DNA of 64,000 bases from Pseudomonas sp. PDM14 (GCF_014851905.1 NZ_JACVAQ010000002.1:1364001-1428000); one strand, 5' to 3'; positions 8,587 to 19,178 are shown, counted from the stretch's first letter. Translations and numbers: made by a program. The notes: a model not told the origin generated them from the sequence alone.

Positions 8587-9592
8587 GCATCGCCACCTGG
8601 TTGCGCCCGTTGTGCTTGGCCTGGTACAGGCCCTGGTCGGCCATTTCCACCAGCGTCAGCGAATCCTGACCGACAGCGGGAATCGCGGTCGCAACGCCAA
8701 TGCTGACGCTGAGCAAGGAGCCCGGCCGGGGCTGGTCATGGGGAATCTTCAGCGCCTCGATGGCACGCCGCACCTTCTCCGCCAGCAGGCGCGCGCCGCC
8801 GGCCGAGGTGCCGGGCAGGACCATGGCGAACTCCTCGCCGCCGTAGCGGGCAGCCATGTCCGAGGAGCGGCTGCAGGAGGTGCGCAGGGTTTCCGCCACC
8901 TGGCGCAAGGCATCGTCACCGGCGACATGGCCGAAGGTGTCGTTGAAACTCTTGAAGTAGTCGACGTCGATCATCAGCAGCGACACCGACGACTGCTCGC
9001 GCGCTGCACGGCGCCACTCCATCTCCAGGTACTCGTCGAAATGGCGGCGGTTGGAGAGTTTGGTCAGGCCGTCCGAGTTCATCAGGCGCTGCAGGGTCAG
9101 GTTGGTCTCCAGCAACTGCTGCTGGCTCTCGCGCAGGGCGCGGTAGGCTTCGTCACGCTGCTGCAGGGCGATATAGGAGCGCGAGTGGTAACGCAAACGG
9201 GCAATCAGCTCGATGCTGTCCGGCAGCTTGACCAGGTAATCGTTGGCGCCGGCGGCGAACGCCGTGCTCTTCACCGAGGGGTCGTCCTTGGTCGACAGCA
9301 CGATGATCGGCACATCGCGCAGCGCCGGCGTAGCGCGGTACTCGGCGAGCAGGATCAGGCCGTCCATGCCGGGCATCACCAGGTCCTGCAGGATCACGGT
9401 GGGGCGCAGGTTCTCGGCCACGGCGATGGCTTCGTGCGGGTCGGAGCAGAAATGGAAGTCGATGTCATGCTCGGTCGCCAGCGAGCGGCGCACCGCCTCG
9501 CCGATCATCGCCTGATCATCGACCAGCAGAACCATGACCGAGCGCTCTTCCGTGCTCGTCATTTCCGCGTAACTGCGATAGGGGTATTGCAT
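8561..9592 (-). CDS. wspR: Diguanylate cyclase response regulator WspR
   Basis: Output of the Wsp system: when phosphorylated it condenses two GTP into cyclic di-GMP. The 343 residues show a receiver domain with phospho-acceptor D70 ([13 protein letters not shown]), a helical linker (about 145-170) and a GGDEF domain. The active site GGEEF is at 251-255 and the product-inhibition I-site RSSD at 242-245; these positions agree with P. aeruginosa WspR. The start at ATG 9592 ([11 protein letters not shown]) is preceded by GGAG at good spacing; upstream extension has no ribosome site. It lies 83 bp after wspF. Its 3' end overlaps the barrel gene. Confidence 0.96.
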   Translation of the reverse strand: MQYPYRSYAEMTSTEERSVMVLLVDDQAMIGEAVRRSLATEHDIDFHFCSDPHEAIAVAENLRPTVILQDLVMPGMDGLILLAEYRATPALRDVPIIVLSTKDDPSVKSTAFAAGANDYLVKLPDSIELIARLRYHSRSYIALQQRDEAYRALRESQQQLLETNLTLQRLMNSDGLTKLSNRRHFDEYLEMEWRRAAREQSSVSLLMIDVDYFKSFNDTFGHVAGDDALRQVAETLRTSCSRSSDMAARYGGEEFAMVLPGTSAGGARLLAEKVRRAIEALKIPHDQPRPGSLLSVSIGVATAIPAVGQDSLTLVEMADQGLYQAKHNGRNQVAMLDGTLRAN

Positions 9593-9675
9593 AGCGCACT
9601 CCGAGCCCGCAGGCCTCCGCCAACATCGATCCAACCCTGCCCCACGCCGTAGCAGCAGGAAACACACCCTTCACA

Positions 9676-10680
9676 TCAAGCGAACGCCGCCACCAGCCGT
9701 GGCGCGATACGCTCCAGCGGCAGGATCTCCACTGCCGCTCCCAGCTCGGCAGCCGCTTTGGGCATACCGTACACCGCGCAGCTCGCGCGGTCCTGCGCCA
9801 GCGTCAAAAAGCCGCGCTCGCGCATGTTCTTCAGCCCTTCGGCGCCATCACGGCCCATGCCCGTGAGCAGCACGCCGACGGCCTCACCCTTCCAGTGTTC
9901 GACGACGCTGTCGAAGAACACGTCGATCGACGGTCGATACACATGGCTGCGCGGCTCTTCGGTGTAGATCAGCTCGCCGTCGCGGGTCAGGCACATGTGG
10001 TTGTTGGTGCCGGCCAGCAGCACGGTGCCCGGTTGCGGCGGCTCGCCATCACGGGCCAAGCGTACGGGCAAGCACGACTCGCTGGCCAGCCATTCGGCCA
10101 TGCCGGCGGCGAACACTTGGTCGACATGCTGCACCAGCACCACCGCGGCGCTGAAATCCGCCGGCAACTGCTTGAGCAGCGCCGCCAGGGTGGCCGGACC
10201 GCCGGCCGAGGCGCCGATGGCGACCAGGCGCTGCGGCCGGGCACTGGCGTCCTGGCTCTTGCGCACGGCAGCGCTGCGCCCCCCCTGCTGGCCGATCAGC
10301 CAGCCGATGTTGTGAATCTTGCGCAGCACGCCGGTAGCGTCCTGGGTCCTGCCGCTGCCCAGCGCCGGGGTATCGACCGCGTCCAGCGCACCGTGGCCCA
10401 TGGCCTCGAATACGCGCTGCACGTGGCGATCCATATCCACGGTGACGATGAGAATGGCGCAGGGACTCTGCGCCATGATCCGCCGCGTGGCTTCGACGCC
10501 GTCCATCTCCGGCATCAGCAGGTCCATCAGGACCACGTCCGGGGTGTCGCGGCGGCAGTACTCCACGGCCTCCACGCCGTTGCTCGCGACCCAGACGATC
10601 TGGTGCGCCGGCTCCAGCGACAGCACGCGCCGCAGCGCTTCCACCGCCAGAGGCATGTCATTGGCAATGCCGATTCTCAT
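9676..10680 (-). CDS. wspF: Chemoreceptor methylesterase WspF
   Basis: A CheB-type protein of 334 residues. An N-terminal receiver domain carries D53 ([13 protein letters not shown]). The C-terminal glutamate methylesterase domain shows [11 protein letters not shown] with the catalytic Ser, [17 protein letters not shown] with a conserved His, and [17 protein letters not shown] with the catalytic Asp region. It removes methyl groups from WspA and so damps signalling; in P. aeruginosa loss of WspF gives wrinkly, high cyclic di-GMP colonies. The start ATG overlaps the wspE stop by 4 bp, so the two are translationally coupled. All catalytic motifs look intact, so this strain should not be a wspF mutant by that criterion. 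Confidence 0.96.
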   Translation of the reverse strand: MRIGIANDMPLAVEALRRVLSLEPAHQIVWVASNGVEAVEYCRRDTPDVVLMDLLMPEMDGVEATRRIMAQSPCAILIVTVDMDRHVQRVFEAMGHGALDAVDTPALGSGRTQDATGVLRKIHNIGWLIGQQGGRSAAVRKSQDASARPQRLVAIGASAGGPATLAALLKQLPADFSAAVVLVQHVDQVFAAGMAEWLASESCLPVRLARDGEPPQPGTVLLAGTNNHMCLTRDGELIYTEEPRSHVYRPSIDVFFDSVVEHWKGEAVGVLLTGMGRDGAEGLKNMRERGFLTLAQDRASCAVYGMPKAAAELGAAVEILPLERIAPRLVAAFA

Positions 10681-12980
10681 CCCTGTGCCTCTCCGATCAG
10701 CACCATTACCGCATCCAGCAACGCTTCATCATGGAAACTGGCCTTGGCCAGATAGTAGTCCGCGCCGGCATCCAGGCCACGGCGGCGGTCCTCTTCGCGA
10801 TCCTTGTACGACACCACCATCACCGGCAGTGACTGCAGACGGCTGTCGCGGCGCACCAGGCTGACCAGTTCGATGCCGTCCATGCGCGGCATGTCGATGT
10901 CGGTGATCAGCAGGTCGAAATGCTCCGAACGCAGCGCGTTCCAGCCATCCATGCCATCCACCGCCACCGCCACTTCGTAACCGCGGCTGAGCAGCAGCTT
11001 GCGCTCCAGTTCGCGCACGGTGAGCGAGTCGTCGACCACCAGCACGCGCTTGCGCTGGCCGCCGGCGGCCTGCCGGGCACTGCGGTCGACGCGCTCCAGA
11101 CGCCCGCTGCCGAGCAGCTTGCCGACCGACTTGAGCATGTCCTCGACATCCAGGATCAGCACCGGCGTGCCGTCGTCGAGCAGCGCCCCGGCGGACACGT
11201 CCTGCACCTTGCCCAGGCGCGCATCCAGCGGCATCACCACCAGTGTGCGCTCGCCGAGGAAGCGCTCGACGACGATGCCGTGCAGCGCCTCGCGGTCGGC
11301 GATCAGCACCACGGCAATGCCGGCCTGTTCCTGCTTGCCCTCGGGACGCTGGAGAATCTGGCTGGCGGAAAACAGGCCGACCTGGCGGCCGTCGTGCCAG
11401 AAGTGCTGGCGACCTTCGAGCTGGACGATGTCCTCGGGCTGCAACCGGGTCATCCGCTCGATGTGCGCCAAGGGGAAGGCGTAGGCCTCGCCGCCGACCT
11501 CGACCACCAGGCTGCGCACCACCGACAGGGTCAGCGGCACCTCGACATGGAAACTCGCGCCCTCGCCCCGGCGCTGCTGCATGCGCACGCCGCCGCGCAG
11601 CTGGCGCATCATGTGCTGCACCGCATCCAGGCCAACGCCGCGCCCGGACACTTCGGTGACCTTGTCGCGCATGCTGAAACCGGGCAGGAAGAGGAAGGCC
11701 AGCAGCTCGTCCTCGGTCAGCTGGGCGCCGGTCTCGGCGGTGGCGAAGCCACGGGTGATCACCGCCGCACGCAGGCGTTCGAGGTCGACCCCCATGCCGT
11801 CGTCGGCGATTTCCAGTACCAGCATGCCGGCGTGATGACGCGCACGCAGGCGGATCAGGCCCTCCTCCGGCTTGCCCGCACGGGCACGCTGCTCGGGGCT
11901 TTCGATGCCGTGGTCGACGGCGTTGCGCAGCAGGTGGGTCAGCGGTGCCTCGAGCTTTTCCAGCACGTCACGGTCGACTTGGGTGTTCTCGCCCTCGACG
12001 TCCAGGCGTACCTGCTTGCCCAGCGCGCGGCCGAGGTCGCGGACCATGCGCAACTGGCCGGTGAGCACATCGGCGAACGGGCGCATGCGCGAGGCCAGGG
12101 CCGCGTCGTAGAGCAGCTGGGCACGCTGGCCGCCCTGCCAGCCGAACTCGTCGAGTTCGGCCATGTGCTGGGCGAGCATCTGCTGGCACTCGCCGAGCAG
12201 GGTGCGCGCCTCGACAAAGACGTTCTGCGCGTCGCCAGTGACTTCCAGAGTGGTCTCACGGGCCAGGTCGAGGGCGCGACTGGCGTTGCTCTGCAGGCGC
12301 TTGAGGCGCTGCAGCGAATCGGTCAGCGGCTTGATGCGCTGGAACTCGACCAGCGACTTGCTGGAGATATCCAGCAAGTGATCGAGACGCTCGGCGCTGA
12401 CCCGTAGCACCCGCGTGCGGTCGTCGGCACGGGCATCAGCCTGGCCGAGCGGTTCGGCACTGGCCTCGACCTCACTGGCGGGCGCCTCGACCGGCGCTGG
12501 CACAGCGATGATCGGCTCGGTCACGGGCTCTACCGGCGTGGCCTGAGCAGGCGTTTCCAGCGGCGCACGGTTCGGTCCGTACAGCCCTTGCAGGCGCGCC
12601 ACCAGCGCATCCACCGCGGCACGCCCGGCATTGTTGGCCCAGTCGGCGTCACCATCCGGCGGCGCGCCCAGACGCAGCAACAGGTCGGCGCCCTGCAGCA
12701 GCGCGTCGACGTGTTCGGGGCGCAGTTTCAGCCGCCCTTCCTGGGCCTCGACCAGGCAATCCTCCATGACATGCGCCACGCGCACGCCGGCGTCGATGCC
12801 GACGATGCGCGCCGCGCCTTTCAGCGAATGCGCCGCACGCATGCAGGCTTCCAGCTGGTCGGCGTCGGTCGGCTTGCGCTCCAGCACCATCAGCCCATGG
12901 CTGAGCACCTGCGTCTGCGCCTCGGCTTCCAGGCGAAACAGTTCCAGCAGCGAGGCGTCGCGCATCTCGTCCGGGGTCAT
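10677..12980 (-). CDS. wspE: Hybrid chemotaxis histidine kinase WspE (CheA-CheY fusion)
   Basis: A kinase of 767 residues that phosphorylates WspR and WspF. Domains in order: an Hpt domain with phospho-His51 ([13 protein letters not shown]); a proline- and alanine-rich linker (about 140-195); a dimerisation segment; a CheA-type ATPase (about 330-510; [16 protein letters not shown] as N box, [15 protein letters not shown] and [10 protein letters not shown] as G boxes); a CheW-like domain (about 520-650); and a C-terminal receiver (about 655-767; [16 protein letters not shown]). It overlaps wspD and wspF by 4 bp on each side. No missing motif was noticed. Confidence 0.96.
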   Translation of the reverse strand: MTPDEMRDASLLELFRLEAEAQTQVLSHGLMVLERKPTDADQLEACMRAAHSLKGAARIVGIDAGVRVAHVMEDCLVEAQEGRLKLRPEHVDALLQGADLLLRLGAPPDGDADWANNAGRAAVDALVARLQGLYGPNRAPLETPAQATPVEPVTEPIIAVPAPVEAPASEVEASAEPLGQADARADDRTRVLRVSAERLDHLLDISSKSLVEFQRIKPLTDSLQRLKRLQSNASRALDLARETTLEVTGDAQNVFVEARTLLGECQQMLAQHMAELDEFGWQGGQRAQLLYDAALASRMRPFADVLTGQLRMVRDLGRALGKQVRLDVEGENTQVDRDVLEKLEAPLTHLLRNAVDHGIESPEQRARAGKPEEGLIRLRARHHAGMLVLEIADDGMGVDLERLRAAVITRGFATAETGAQLTEDELLAFLFLPGFSMRDKVTEVSGRGVGLDAVQHMMRQLRGGVRMQQRRGEGASFHVEVPLTLSVVRSLVVEVGGEAYAFPLAHIERMTRLQPEDIVQLEGRQHFWHDGRQVGLFSASQILQRPEGKQEQAGIAVVLIADREALHGIVVERFLGERTLVVMPLDARLGKVQDVSAGALLDDGTPVLILDVEDMLKSVGKLLGSGRLERVDRSARQAAGGQRKRVLVVDDSLTVRELERKLLLSRGYEVAVAVDGMDGWNALRSEHFDLLITDIDMPRMDGIELVSLVRRDSRLQSLPVMVVSYKDREEDRRRGLDAGADYYLAKASFHDEALLDAVMVLIGEAQG

Positions 12981-13663
12981 TCAAGGCTCCTGGCCATGGT
13001 CTGCTGCAGCAACGCCTCGTCGAGCAGGGTGATGCTGCGCTCACGCCAGTGCACCACGCCGGCCGAGAACCGACGGGCCACCTGCACGCTACCGCGCGCG
13101 CTGTCCTGCACCGCGCGCAGGGGAATCGCATGGATGCCGTCGACCTCGTCCACCGGCACCACCACCGGGCCGCCCTGCCCGGCGATGATCAGCATGCGCG
13201 GCACCACGCGGCGCTCGGTGATGGTCGGCGCATTGGCTTCCAGCCCCAACAGTTCAATCAGTGACAGGCAGGCGACCAGCGCACCGCGTACGTTGGTCAC
13301 GCCGAGCAGGCCGAGCGAACGCTGGTGTGGCAGGGAATGGATCACGCTGCGCGGCGCCACTTCCACCAGCGCGCGGGTCGGCAGGCCGAGCCATTCTTCG
13401 CCGAGACGGAAGACCAGCGTCGAACGCCGTTCGCCGACCGCCTCTTGCGCCTCGTCATCGACGGGCGCGTCGTCCTGGCGATGCAGGGCGTAGCGATCGA
13501 GCAGGCGCGTGGCAGCTTCGGCGTGCACCTCGCAGTTGCGGCAGTGCACATGCTCGACCAGACGCGCGCAAGACTGGTCGCCGCGCACGCCGATGCGGTT
13601 CCAGCAATCGTCGATGGCCGGCAGCTGCTCGGCATCGATCAGCGGCAGGCGGCTATCGATCAT
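12977..13663 (-). CDS. wspD: CheW-type coupling protein WspD
   Basis: A 228-residue adaptor linking WspA to the kinase WspE. The N-terminal about 75 residues are specific to WspD and hold a Cys cluster (CARLVEHVHCRNCEVH). A CheW domain follows (about 80-225; LVFRLGEEWLGLPTRALVEV, then GVTNVRGALVACLSLIELLG). It overlaps wspC and wspE by 4 bp. The operon has two CheW proteins, the other being WspB, as is usual for Wsp. Confidence 0.93.
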   Translation of the reverse strand: MIDSRLPLIDAEQLPAIDDCWNRIGVRGDQSCARLVEHVHCRNCEVHAEAATRLLDRYALHRQDDAPVDDEAQEAVGERRSTLVFRLGEEWLGLPTRALVEVAPRSVIHSLPHQRSLGLLGVTNVRGALVACLSLIELLGLEANAPTITERRVVPRMLIIAGQGGPVVVPVDEVDGIHAIPLRAVQDSARGSVQVARRFSAGVVHWRERSITLLDEALLQQTMARSLE

Positions 13664-14904
13664 GCTTGTTCACCCCGGCTGGCCCGTTCCTGCAGGCGCT
13701 TCGCCCCGGCCAGGTCGCCACGCGCAGCGAGCAGCGCGGCCAGGTGTGCCAGCGCCTCGGCATGCTGCGGCTCGAGGTACAGGGCCTTGCGGTAGAAATC
13801 CTGAGCATCGTTCGCCTGCCCGGCGACATCGCTGAGCAGGCCGAGCCAGTAGAAGATCGCGGCAGACGGCCCGTGCTGCGCCAGGTAACGCTCGCAGGCG
13901 GCCTTGGCATCGGCGCTGCGGCCGCTGTTGGCCAACTGGGCGATCTCCAGCAACTCGGCGCCGCCATCGGCCTTCGCCACTGCGGCAGGGGCCAGCGCAC
14001 GGACCGGGCGGGCAATGGCCGTGCGCGCCGGGGCGCGCAGCTCGCCACGTGCCGCAGGCGTGGCAGCGGCTGGCGGCGTGCTGCGCACAGCAGCCACTCG
14101 CGGTGGCGCAACCTCGCTGGCGCGGCGGAACACGAAGGCCAGGGGAATACCCAGCGCCTGCATGCCGTTCTGGCTAAGCAGGCTGGCTTCCGCCGGGCCG
14201 ATGAACATGTGGCCGTCTTCGCGCAGCAGGCGCTTGAGCACTTGCAGCACCTGGGCCTGGGTCGGCCGGTCGAAGTAGATCAGCAGGTTGCGGCAGAACA
14301 GGATGTCGTAGGGCGCCTCGCCGGACAGCAGCAGCGGGTCGAGCAGGTTGCCGTGGATGAAACGGACCTTGCGCTTGACCTGATCGGCCAGGGCATAGCC
14401 CTCCTCGCTCGGCAGGAAATACCGCTCACGAAAACTCAGCGCCTCGCCGCGGAACGAGTTGCGTCCATAAAGGCCGGTACGGGCGCGCTCGATGATCTTC
14501 TCGCTGACATCCACCGCATCGACCTGAAACAGCTGCGGCGCGAGGCCGCCATCGAGCAGGGCCATGACGATCGAATAGGGCTCCTCGCCGCTGGAGCACG
14601 GCAGGCTGAGGATGCGCAGCGGGCGCCCGCCCTCCAGCAGCGGCAGGTGCTCGAAGGCCAGCTTGTTCAGGGCGGCGAAGGACTCCGGGTAGCGGAAGAA
14701 CCAGGTTTCCGGCACCACCACGGCCTCGACCAGGGCCTGCTGCTCGCTGGAGGAGCCGCTCACGCGCAGCCAGTAGCCGTCTTCGTCGGCACACGCCAGC
14801 GCGGCCATGCGCTGGCGCACCGCGCGCTCGATGACTACGCGGCCGACGGACTCGGCATCCAGGCCGATGCGGCCCTTGAGCAACTGCTCGAAGCGCTCGA
14901 TCAT
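13660..14904 (-). CDS. wspC: Chemoreceptor methyltransferase WspC
   Basis: A CheR-type S-adenosylmethionine-dependent methyltransferase of 414 residues. The catalytic part (about 1-265) includes VPETWFFRYPESFAALNKLA, the SAM-binding ILSLPCSSGEEPYSIVMALL and DILFCRNLLIYFDRPTQAQV. A variable Ala/Pro linker leads to TPR-like repeats (about 320-414; IFYWLGLLSDVAGQANDAQ, then ALYLEPQHAEALAHLAALL). It methylates WspA and opposes WspF. The start overlaps the wspB stop by 4 bp. Confidence 0.95.
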   Translation of the reverse strand: MIERFEQLLKGRIGLDAESVGRVVIERAVRQRMAALACADEDGYWLRVSGSSSEQQALVEAVVVPETWFFRYPESFAALNKLAFEHLPLLEGGRPLRILSLPCSSGEEPYSIVMALLDGGLAPQLFQVDAVDVSEKIIERARTGLYGRNSFRGEALSFRERYFLPSEEGYALADQVKRKVRFIHGNLLDPLLLSGEAPYDILFCRNLLIYFDRPTQAQVLQVLKRLLREDGHMFIGPAEASLLSQNGMQALGIPLAFVFRRASEVAPPRVAAVRSTPPAAATPAARGELRAPARTAIARPVRALAPAAVAKADGGAELLEIAQLANSGRSADAKAACERYLAQHGPSAAIFYWLGLLSDVAGQANDAQDFYRKALYLEPQHAEALAHLAALLAARGDLAGAKRLQERASRGEQA

Positions 14905-15401
14905 GCGCCCGCCCCCTGCTCGGCCACGGCCAGCGGAAACAGCAGCGCACGTACCACCGGCGGCAGCAACTCGGCCACGCCGACACGCTGCACCAGGCCC
15001 GAGGCGTGCTGGTAGACCGGACCCAGGTAGGCCGCCGTGCCGCTGTCGACGCCGCTGTCGCAGAATGCCTCCGGCGCACAGCGCAGGGTGTCGGTGGCCT
15101 GTTCGAGGATCAGCCCAAGCGCCTGTGCCTGGTAACGCACCAGCACCAACCGCGTGCTGGTGCGCGCGCGGGCCGGACGGCCGAATGCCAGGGCGTGCAA
15201 GTCGACCACCGGCACGGGCTGGCCGTGACGGCTGAACAGGCCGGCGACCCAGGCCGGCGCTTCGGGGATCTGCTTCAGGCGGCGCAAGGGCAGCACCTCC
15301 AGCACGTCCTGCACATCCAGCGCATAGCGGTCATCGCCCATGCTGAACAGCAGGAACAGCTGGCCGCTGGCGCGACGGGCCTGCTGGCGACTGGCGTTCA
15401 C
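14901..15401 (-). CDS. wspB: CheW-type coupling protein WspB
   Basis: A CheW domain protein of 166 residues (LFLLFSMGDDRYALDVQDVL, then WVAGLFSRHGQPVPVVDLH). The start chosen is GTG at 15401, 2 bp after the wspA stop, with AAGG inside the end of wspA as ribosome site. Longer in-frame readings run antisense-like through wspA and are Arg/Gly/His-rich junk, so they are excluded. It couples WspA to WspE. Confidence 0.9.
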   Translation of the reverse strand: MNASRQQARRASGQLFLLFSMGDDRYALDVQDVLEVLPLRRLKQIPEAPAWVAGLFSRHGQPVPVVDLHALAFGRPARARTSTRLVLVRYQAQALGLILEQATDTLRCAPEAFCDSGVDSGTAAYLGPVYQHASGLVQRVGVAELLPPVVRALLFPLAVAEQGAGA

Positions 15402-15403
15402 GT

Positions 15404-17038
15404 TCAGACCTTGAAGCGGCTGACGCCGGTACGCAGGCCGTTTGCCACCAGGTTCAGCTCGTCGATGGCGGAACTGGCCTGGCGCAGTGATTCGACCGTC
15501 TGCCCCGAGGCCTCGCTGAGCTGTACCAGCGCCTGGTTGATCTGCTCGGCGCCGGTGGACTGCGCCTGCATGCCTTCGTTGACCATCTGCACGCGCGGCG
15601 CCAGGGCCTGCACCTGCTGGATGATCTGCGAGAGTTGGTCGCCGACCTGGCCGACCTCGCCGATGCCGCGGCGCACTTCCTCGGAAAACTTGTCCATGCC
15701 CATCACCCCGGCGGACACCGCGGACTGGATCTCGCGCACCATCTGCTCGATGTCGTAGGTGGCCACGGCGGTCTGGTCGGCCAGGCGGCGCACCTCGGTG
15801 GCGACCACGGCAAAACCGCGGCCGTACTCGCCGGCCTTTTCCGCTTCGATGGCGGCGTTGAGCGACAGCAGGTTGGTCTGGTCGGCCACTTTGACGATGG
15901 TGGTGACCACGTGATTGATGTTGCCGGCCTTCTCGTTGAGGATCGCCAGCTTGGCGTTGACCAGCTCGGCGGCGCCCATCACGTGGTGCATGGTTTCTTC
16001 CATGCGCGCCAGGCCGAGCTGGCCGGAGCCAGCCAGGGTCGAGGTCTGTTCGGCAGCGCCGGAGACTTCGGTCATGGTGCGGACCAGGTCGCGCGACGTC
16101 GCCGCGATTTCCCGCGATGTCGCGCCGATTTCGGTGGTGGTGGCGGCCGTTTCGGTGGCAGTGGCCTGTTGCTGCTTGGAGGTGGCGGCGATCTCGGTCA
16201 CCGAGGTGGTCACCTGCACCGAGGAGCGCTGGGCCTGGGCCACCAGGGTCTTGATCTCGTCGGCCATGCCGTTGAAACCGGTCTCGATGGCGCCGAACTC
16301 GTCCTTGCGCCCCAGGTTCAGCCGCGCGGTGAGGTCGCCACCGGCGAGGATGCCCAGGGTCTCGACCACGCGCTGCACCGGCTGGGTGATCGCGCGCATC
16401 AGGAAGAAGCCGCAAACCACGGCGGCGGCGACCGCCAGCAGCAGCGAGACGAGGATGCTCAGCTTGGCACCGGTCACCGCCGCGCCGATGTTGTCGGTGG
16501 AGCTTTCCGATACACCCTTGTTGAACTCGACCATGTCGTTGAGGATCTTGCGGCCGTCGTTCCAGTTGTCGGTGAAACTCCCGGTAAGCATGGCGATGGC
16601 TTCGGGCAGGCGCCGCTGTTCGTAGAGGGCGATGATCCGCCCCTGCTCTTCGAGCAGCTCGGTGCGCGAGGTGCGGAATTGGTCGAGCAGGGCCTGATCG
16701 GCCGAAGCGCGCACGGTGCTCTGGTATTCCTGCAGGAGTTTTTCCAGGCGCTCGTCGACCTGCTTGAGGAGCTGCCGGTCCGCATCGCCGAGGGCCTTGC
16801 CCTCGTGCAGGCCGGTCAGCTGGACCGTCTGATAGAAGCTGTCGGTCCAGGCGCCACGCAGCGAGTTGATCGCCAGCAGGCCTGGCAGGGCGTCCTGCTT
16901 CAGTTCATTGACCGAGTCCTGCACCTTGATCAGGCGCTCGAACGAGGTCACGGCCATCAGCAGCATGATGGCGATGATGATCGCGAAACTCGCCTGGATA
17001 CGCAGGCGGACAGTCCAGTTCTTCACAGTGATCCCCAT
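15404..17038 (-). CDS. wspA: Surface-sensing methyl-accepting protein WspA
   Basis: Membrane chemoreceptor of 544 residues that starts the Wsp signal, which in P. aeruginosa responds to surface contact. It has a TM helix near the start ([13 protein letters not shown]), a periplasmic four-helix bundle (about 30-185), a second TM ([20 protein letters not shown]), a HAMP domain ([20 protein letters not shown]), and a long cytoplasmic coiled coil. The conserved signalling tip is at [20 protein letters not shown]. The start ATG 17038 gives [15 protein letters not shown] and the length agrees with P. aeruginosa WspA; an upstream extension was rejected. It is the first gene of the operon. Confidence 0.95.
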   Translation of the reverse strand: MGITVKNWTVRLRIQASFAIIIAIMLLMAVTSFERLIKVQDSVNELKQDALPGLLAINSLRGAWTDSFYQTVQLTGLHEGKALGDADRQLLKQVDERLEKLLQEYQSTVRASADQALLDQFRTSRTELLEEQGRIIALYEQRRLPEAIAMLTGSFTDNWNDGRKILNDMVEFNKGVSESSTDNIGAAVTGAKLSILVSLLLAVAAAVVCGFFLMRAITQPVQRVVETLGILAGGDLTARLNLGRKDEFGAIETGFNGMADEIKTLVAQAQRSSVQVTTSVTEIAATSKQQQATATETAATTTEIGATSREIAATSRDLVRTMTEVSGAAEQTSTLAGSGQLGLARMEETMHHVMGAAELVNAKLAILNEKAGNINHVVTTIVKVADQTNLLSLNAAIEAEKAGEYGRGFAVVATEVRRLADQTAVATYDIEQMVREIQSAVSAGVMGMDKFSEEVRRGIGEVGQVGDQLSQIIQQVQALAPRVQMVNEGMQAQSTGAEQINQALVQLSEASGQTVESLRQASSAIDELNLVANGLRTGVSRFKV

Positions 17039-17184
17039 TGCCAGAAGCCGGTTGGTGGCCGGCGGATACAGGCCGGCGCTCGTGTGCCGGGACTCTAGAG
17101 ACTCGCCCCGGCAGCTGCAAGCGATGCGCGGTTCGCGACCGCACACAGATCAAGAGTGTGGCAGATAAAAGGAGGAGTTTTTCC

Positions 17185-17230
17185 CGCCGACGCCGTCGGC
17201 GCATGCCCGGAGCGCGTTGCGCGCCCCGGG
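17185..17230. repeat. Two tandem inverted repeats between the DUF533 gene and wspA
   Basis: First, CGCCGAC (17185-17191) / GTCGGCG (17195-17201), a perfect 7-bp stem with a 3-nt loop. Second, a near-perfect stem at 17206-17230 (CCCGGAGCGCG / CGCGCCCCGGG, fully paired on the minus strand if one G-U is allowed). The second begins 12 bp after the DUF533 stop and probably ends that transcript. No T tract follows, so the call is tentative. Confidence 0.45.
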
Positions 17231-17242
17231 ATCACGGTGCGC

Positions 17243-17995
17243 TTACTGCAGTTGCAGTTCCTGACGCACCTGCGCTTCAAGCTCCAGCTTGAGCGCCGGT
17301 TCGAGCTTGAGCTGGCGGGCGAGCTCTTCGAGGTAGGCACGTTCCATGAAGTGCTCCTCGTCGACCATCAGCACGCTGGCGATGTACATCTCCGCGGCCA
17401 TTTCCGGAGTGCTGGCGGCGCGCGCCACTTCGGCCGGGTCGAGCGGCTTGTTCAGCTCGGCCTCCAGCCACTGGCTGAGTTGCGGGTCGTTGGCCAGCTT
17501 GCCCAGTTGCTCTTCGAGCAACTGCTTCTCGCGGGCATCGACATGGCCGTCGGCCTTGGCCGCGGCCACCAGCGCCCGCAGGATGGCCTGGCTGTGCAGC
17601 TCGGCCTGCGGCGCGGGCAGGCGGTCGACCGTCTGCGGCAAGGCCGGTTGTGCGGCGCCAGCGGGTTGCTGCGAAGCCTGCCAATTGCCGTAGGCCTTGT
17701 AGGCAATCACGCCGAGCGCGGCCAGGCCGCCGTAGGTGATGACCTTGCTGCCGACCTTGCGCGCGCTCTTGTTGCCCAACAGCATGCCCAGCGCACCCGC
17801 CGCCAGGGCCCCGCCGCCTGCGCCCTTGAGCAGGGTACCCAGATCGCCTCCGCCGCCACCGCTGCCGCCCTTGGCACCACCGAGCAGGCCGCCCAGCGCA
17901 CCACCCAGGCCACCACCGGTGGCGCCGCCACCTTTCTGTTGCAGCAGGTCCTGGCCGGATTTGAGCAGTTGATCGAGCAAGCCGCGGGTGTTCAT
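17243..17995 (-). CDS. DUF533 / TerB-like inner-membrane protein (YebE type)
   Basis: A 250-residue protein. A Gly-rich N-terminal third (about 20-65, repeated GGxLGG) is followed by a hydrophobic stretch (about 65-105; GALAAGALGMLLGN, VITYGGLAALGVIAYKAYG). The C-terminal domain (about 130-245) is helical and TerB-like: ILRALVAAAKADGHVDAREK, with the acidic metal-binding style DGHVDxxE. This matches DUF533 proteins such as YebE; the biochemical function is not established. ATG 17995 is preceded by GAGG. It sits upstream of wspA on the same strand but is separated by a hairpin and about 200 bp, so it is probably not part of the wsp operon. Confidence 0.85.
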   Translation of the reverse strand: MNTRGLLDQLLKSGQDLLQQKGGGATGGGLGGALGGLLGGAKGGSGGGGGDLGTLLKGAGGGALAAGALGMLLGNKSARKVGSKVITYGGLAALGVIAYKAYGNWQASQQPAGAAQPALPQTVDRLPAPQAELHSQAILRALVAAAKADGHVDAREKQLLEEQLGKLANDPQLSQWLEAELNKPLDPAEVARAASTPEMAAEMYIASVLMVDEEHFMERAYLEELARQLKLEPALKLELEAQVRQELQLQ

Positions 17996-18182
17996 AGAGG
18001 TGTCCTCTGTGCTGAATGGGGTCTTGATGCGACTCATTCTAGCGGTGCACGTTACCCGCACGCGGCGGACAGAGTGCTTCCGGATATTGCCGGCGGTGCG
18101 CCGGAAGATGACCTCTACAAAAAAGAATGGAGTAGGTTATTTTCGATAAACCCCAATGCTGAACGCTGTCGGTGCCCTTTCG

Positions 18183-19094
18183 ATGATGACCCTGCGCCAG
18201 ATCCGCCATTTCATTGCCGTCGCCGAGACCGGCTCGATTTCCGCCGCCGCCCAGGCCGTGTTCATTTCCCAGTCGACCCTGACCCTGGCCATCCAGCAAC
18301 TGGAGGAGGAAATCGGCGTAAGCCTGTTCAACCGCCACGCCAAGGGCATGTCGCTGACCCACCAGGGCCACCAGTTCCTGCGTCAGGCGCACCTGATCCT
18401 GGCGACGGTGGAGAATGCCAAGCGCAGCCTGCAGCAGAGTACCGACCAGGTGGCCGGCAGCCTGACCATCGGCGTGACCAGCCTGGTCGCCGGCTACTAC
18501 CTGGCCGACCTGATCACCCGTTTCCAGCGCGCCTACCCCAACGTGCAGGTGCGCGTGGTCGAGGACGAGCGCCCTTACATCGAGCACCTGCTGGTCAGCG
18601 GCGAGATCGACGTTGGCGTGCTCATCCTGTCCAACCTGGAGGACCGCCACGCCCTGCAGACCGAGGTACTGACCCACTCGCCGCACCGCCTGTGGCTGCC
18701 GGCACGGCACCCGCTGCTGGAACGCGACAGCATCAGCCTGGCCGACATTGCCAGCGAGCCGCTGATCCAGCTCAACGCCGACGAGATGGGCTTGCACACC
18801 CAGCGCATCTGGACCCGCGCCGGCATGAGCCCGCACGTGACCCTGCGCACCGCCTCGGTGGAAGCGGTGCGCAGTCTGGTCGCCGCCGGCCTGGGCCTGT
18901 CGATCCAGCCGGACATGACCTACCGGCCCTGGTCGCTGGAAGGCGACATCATCGAGGCGCGGCCGCTGGTCGACCTCAGCGAGCCGATGGACGTCGGCCT
19001 GGCCTGGCGCCGCGGCACCGCTCGGCCGGCCCTGGTCGATCCATTCCTGACCCTGGCGCGCGAACAGCCGCACAACCGCAAGGTATCGATTTAA
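18183..19094 (+). CDS. LysR family transcriptional regulator
   Basis: About 303 residues. The N-terminal winged helix-turn-helix is typical: MTLRQIRHFIAVAETGSISAAAQAVFISQSTLTLAIQQLE (split over about residues 1-40), followed by EEIGVSLFNRHAKGMSLTHQG. The C-terminal substrate-binding domain (about 90-300) opens GSLTIGVTSLVAGYYLADLI. The start is uncertain: two adjacent ATGs (18183, 18186) fit the family's N terminus, while an earlier ATG at 18156 adds nine atypical residues; none has a clear ribosome site. It directly precedes the aldehyde dehydrogenase and transporter genes on the same strand, so it is likely their regulator (inference). The inducer is unknown. Confidence 0.9.
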   Translation: MMTLRQIRHFIAVAETGSISAAAQAVFISQSTLTLAIQQLEEEIGVSLFNRHAKGMSLTHQGHQFLRQAHLILATVENAKRSLQQSTDQVAGSLTIGVTSLVAGYYLADLITRFQRAYPNVQVRVVEDERPYIEHLLVSGEIDVGVLILSNLEDRHALQTEVLTHSPHRLWLPARHPLLERDSISLADIASEPLIQLNADEMGLHTQRIWTRAGMSPHVTLRTASVEAVRSLVAAGLGLSIQPDMTYRPWSLEGDIIEARPLVDLSEPMDVGLAWRRGTARPALVDPFLTLAREQPHNRKVSI

Positions 19095-19128
19095 TCGAAC
19101 GGTGCTTTCATTTTTAAGAATTTGTCGA

Positions 19129-19178
19129 CCGCAGGCCCGGACTCTAGTCTCAGTTCCTTATGGACGCGGGGCCTGCGG
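19129..19178 (+). promoter_or_regulatory. Leader inverted repeat before the first aldehyde dehydrogenase
   Basis: Perfect 10-bp arms CCGCAGGCCC (19129-19138) and GGGCCTGCGG (19169-19178) around a 30-nt spacer. They end 5 bp before the GGAGG ribosome site. Folded in RNA it would sit right against the translation start. It could be an attenuator or the LysR terminator; there is no T tract. Confidence 0.5.

Noticed and set aside
14901..16415. A long minus-strand frame extending wspB upstream through wspA
   Set aside because: The N-terminal 330 residues are out-of-frame wspA; only the last 166 residues, from GTG 15401, form a CheW domain.
17156..19117. A 653-codon plus-strand frame over the DUF533 gene and the LysR gene
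   Set aside because: It runs antisense to one recognised gene and out of frame with another; Arg/Pro/Gly-rich composition shows it is not coding.
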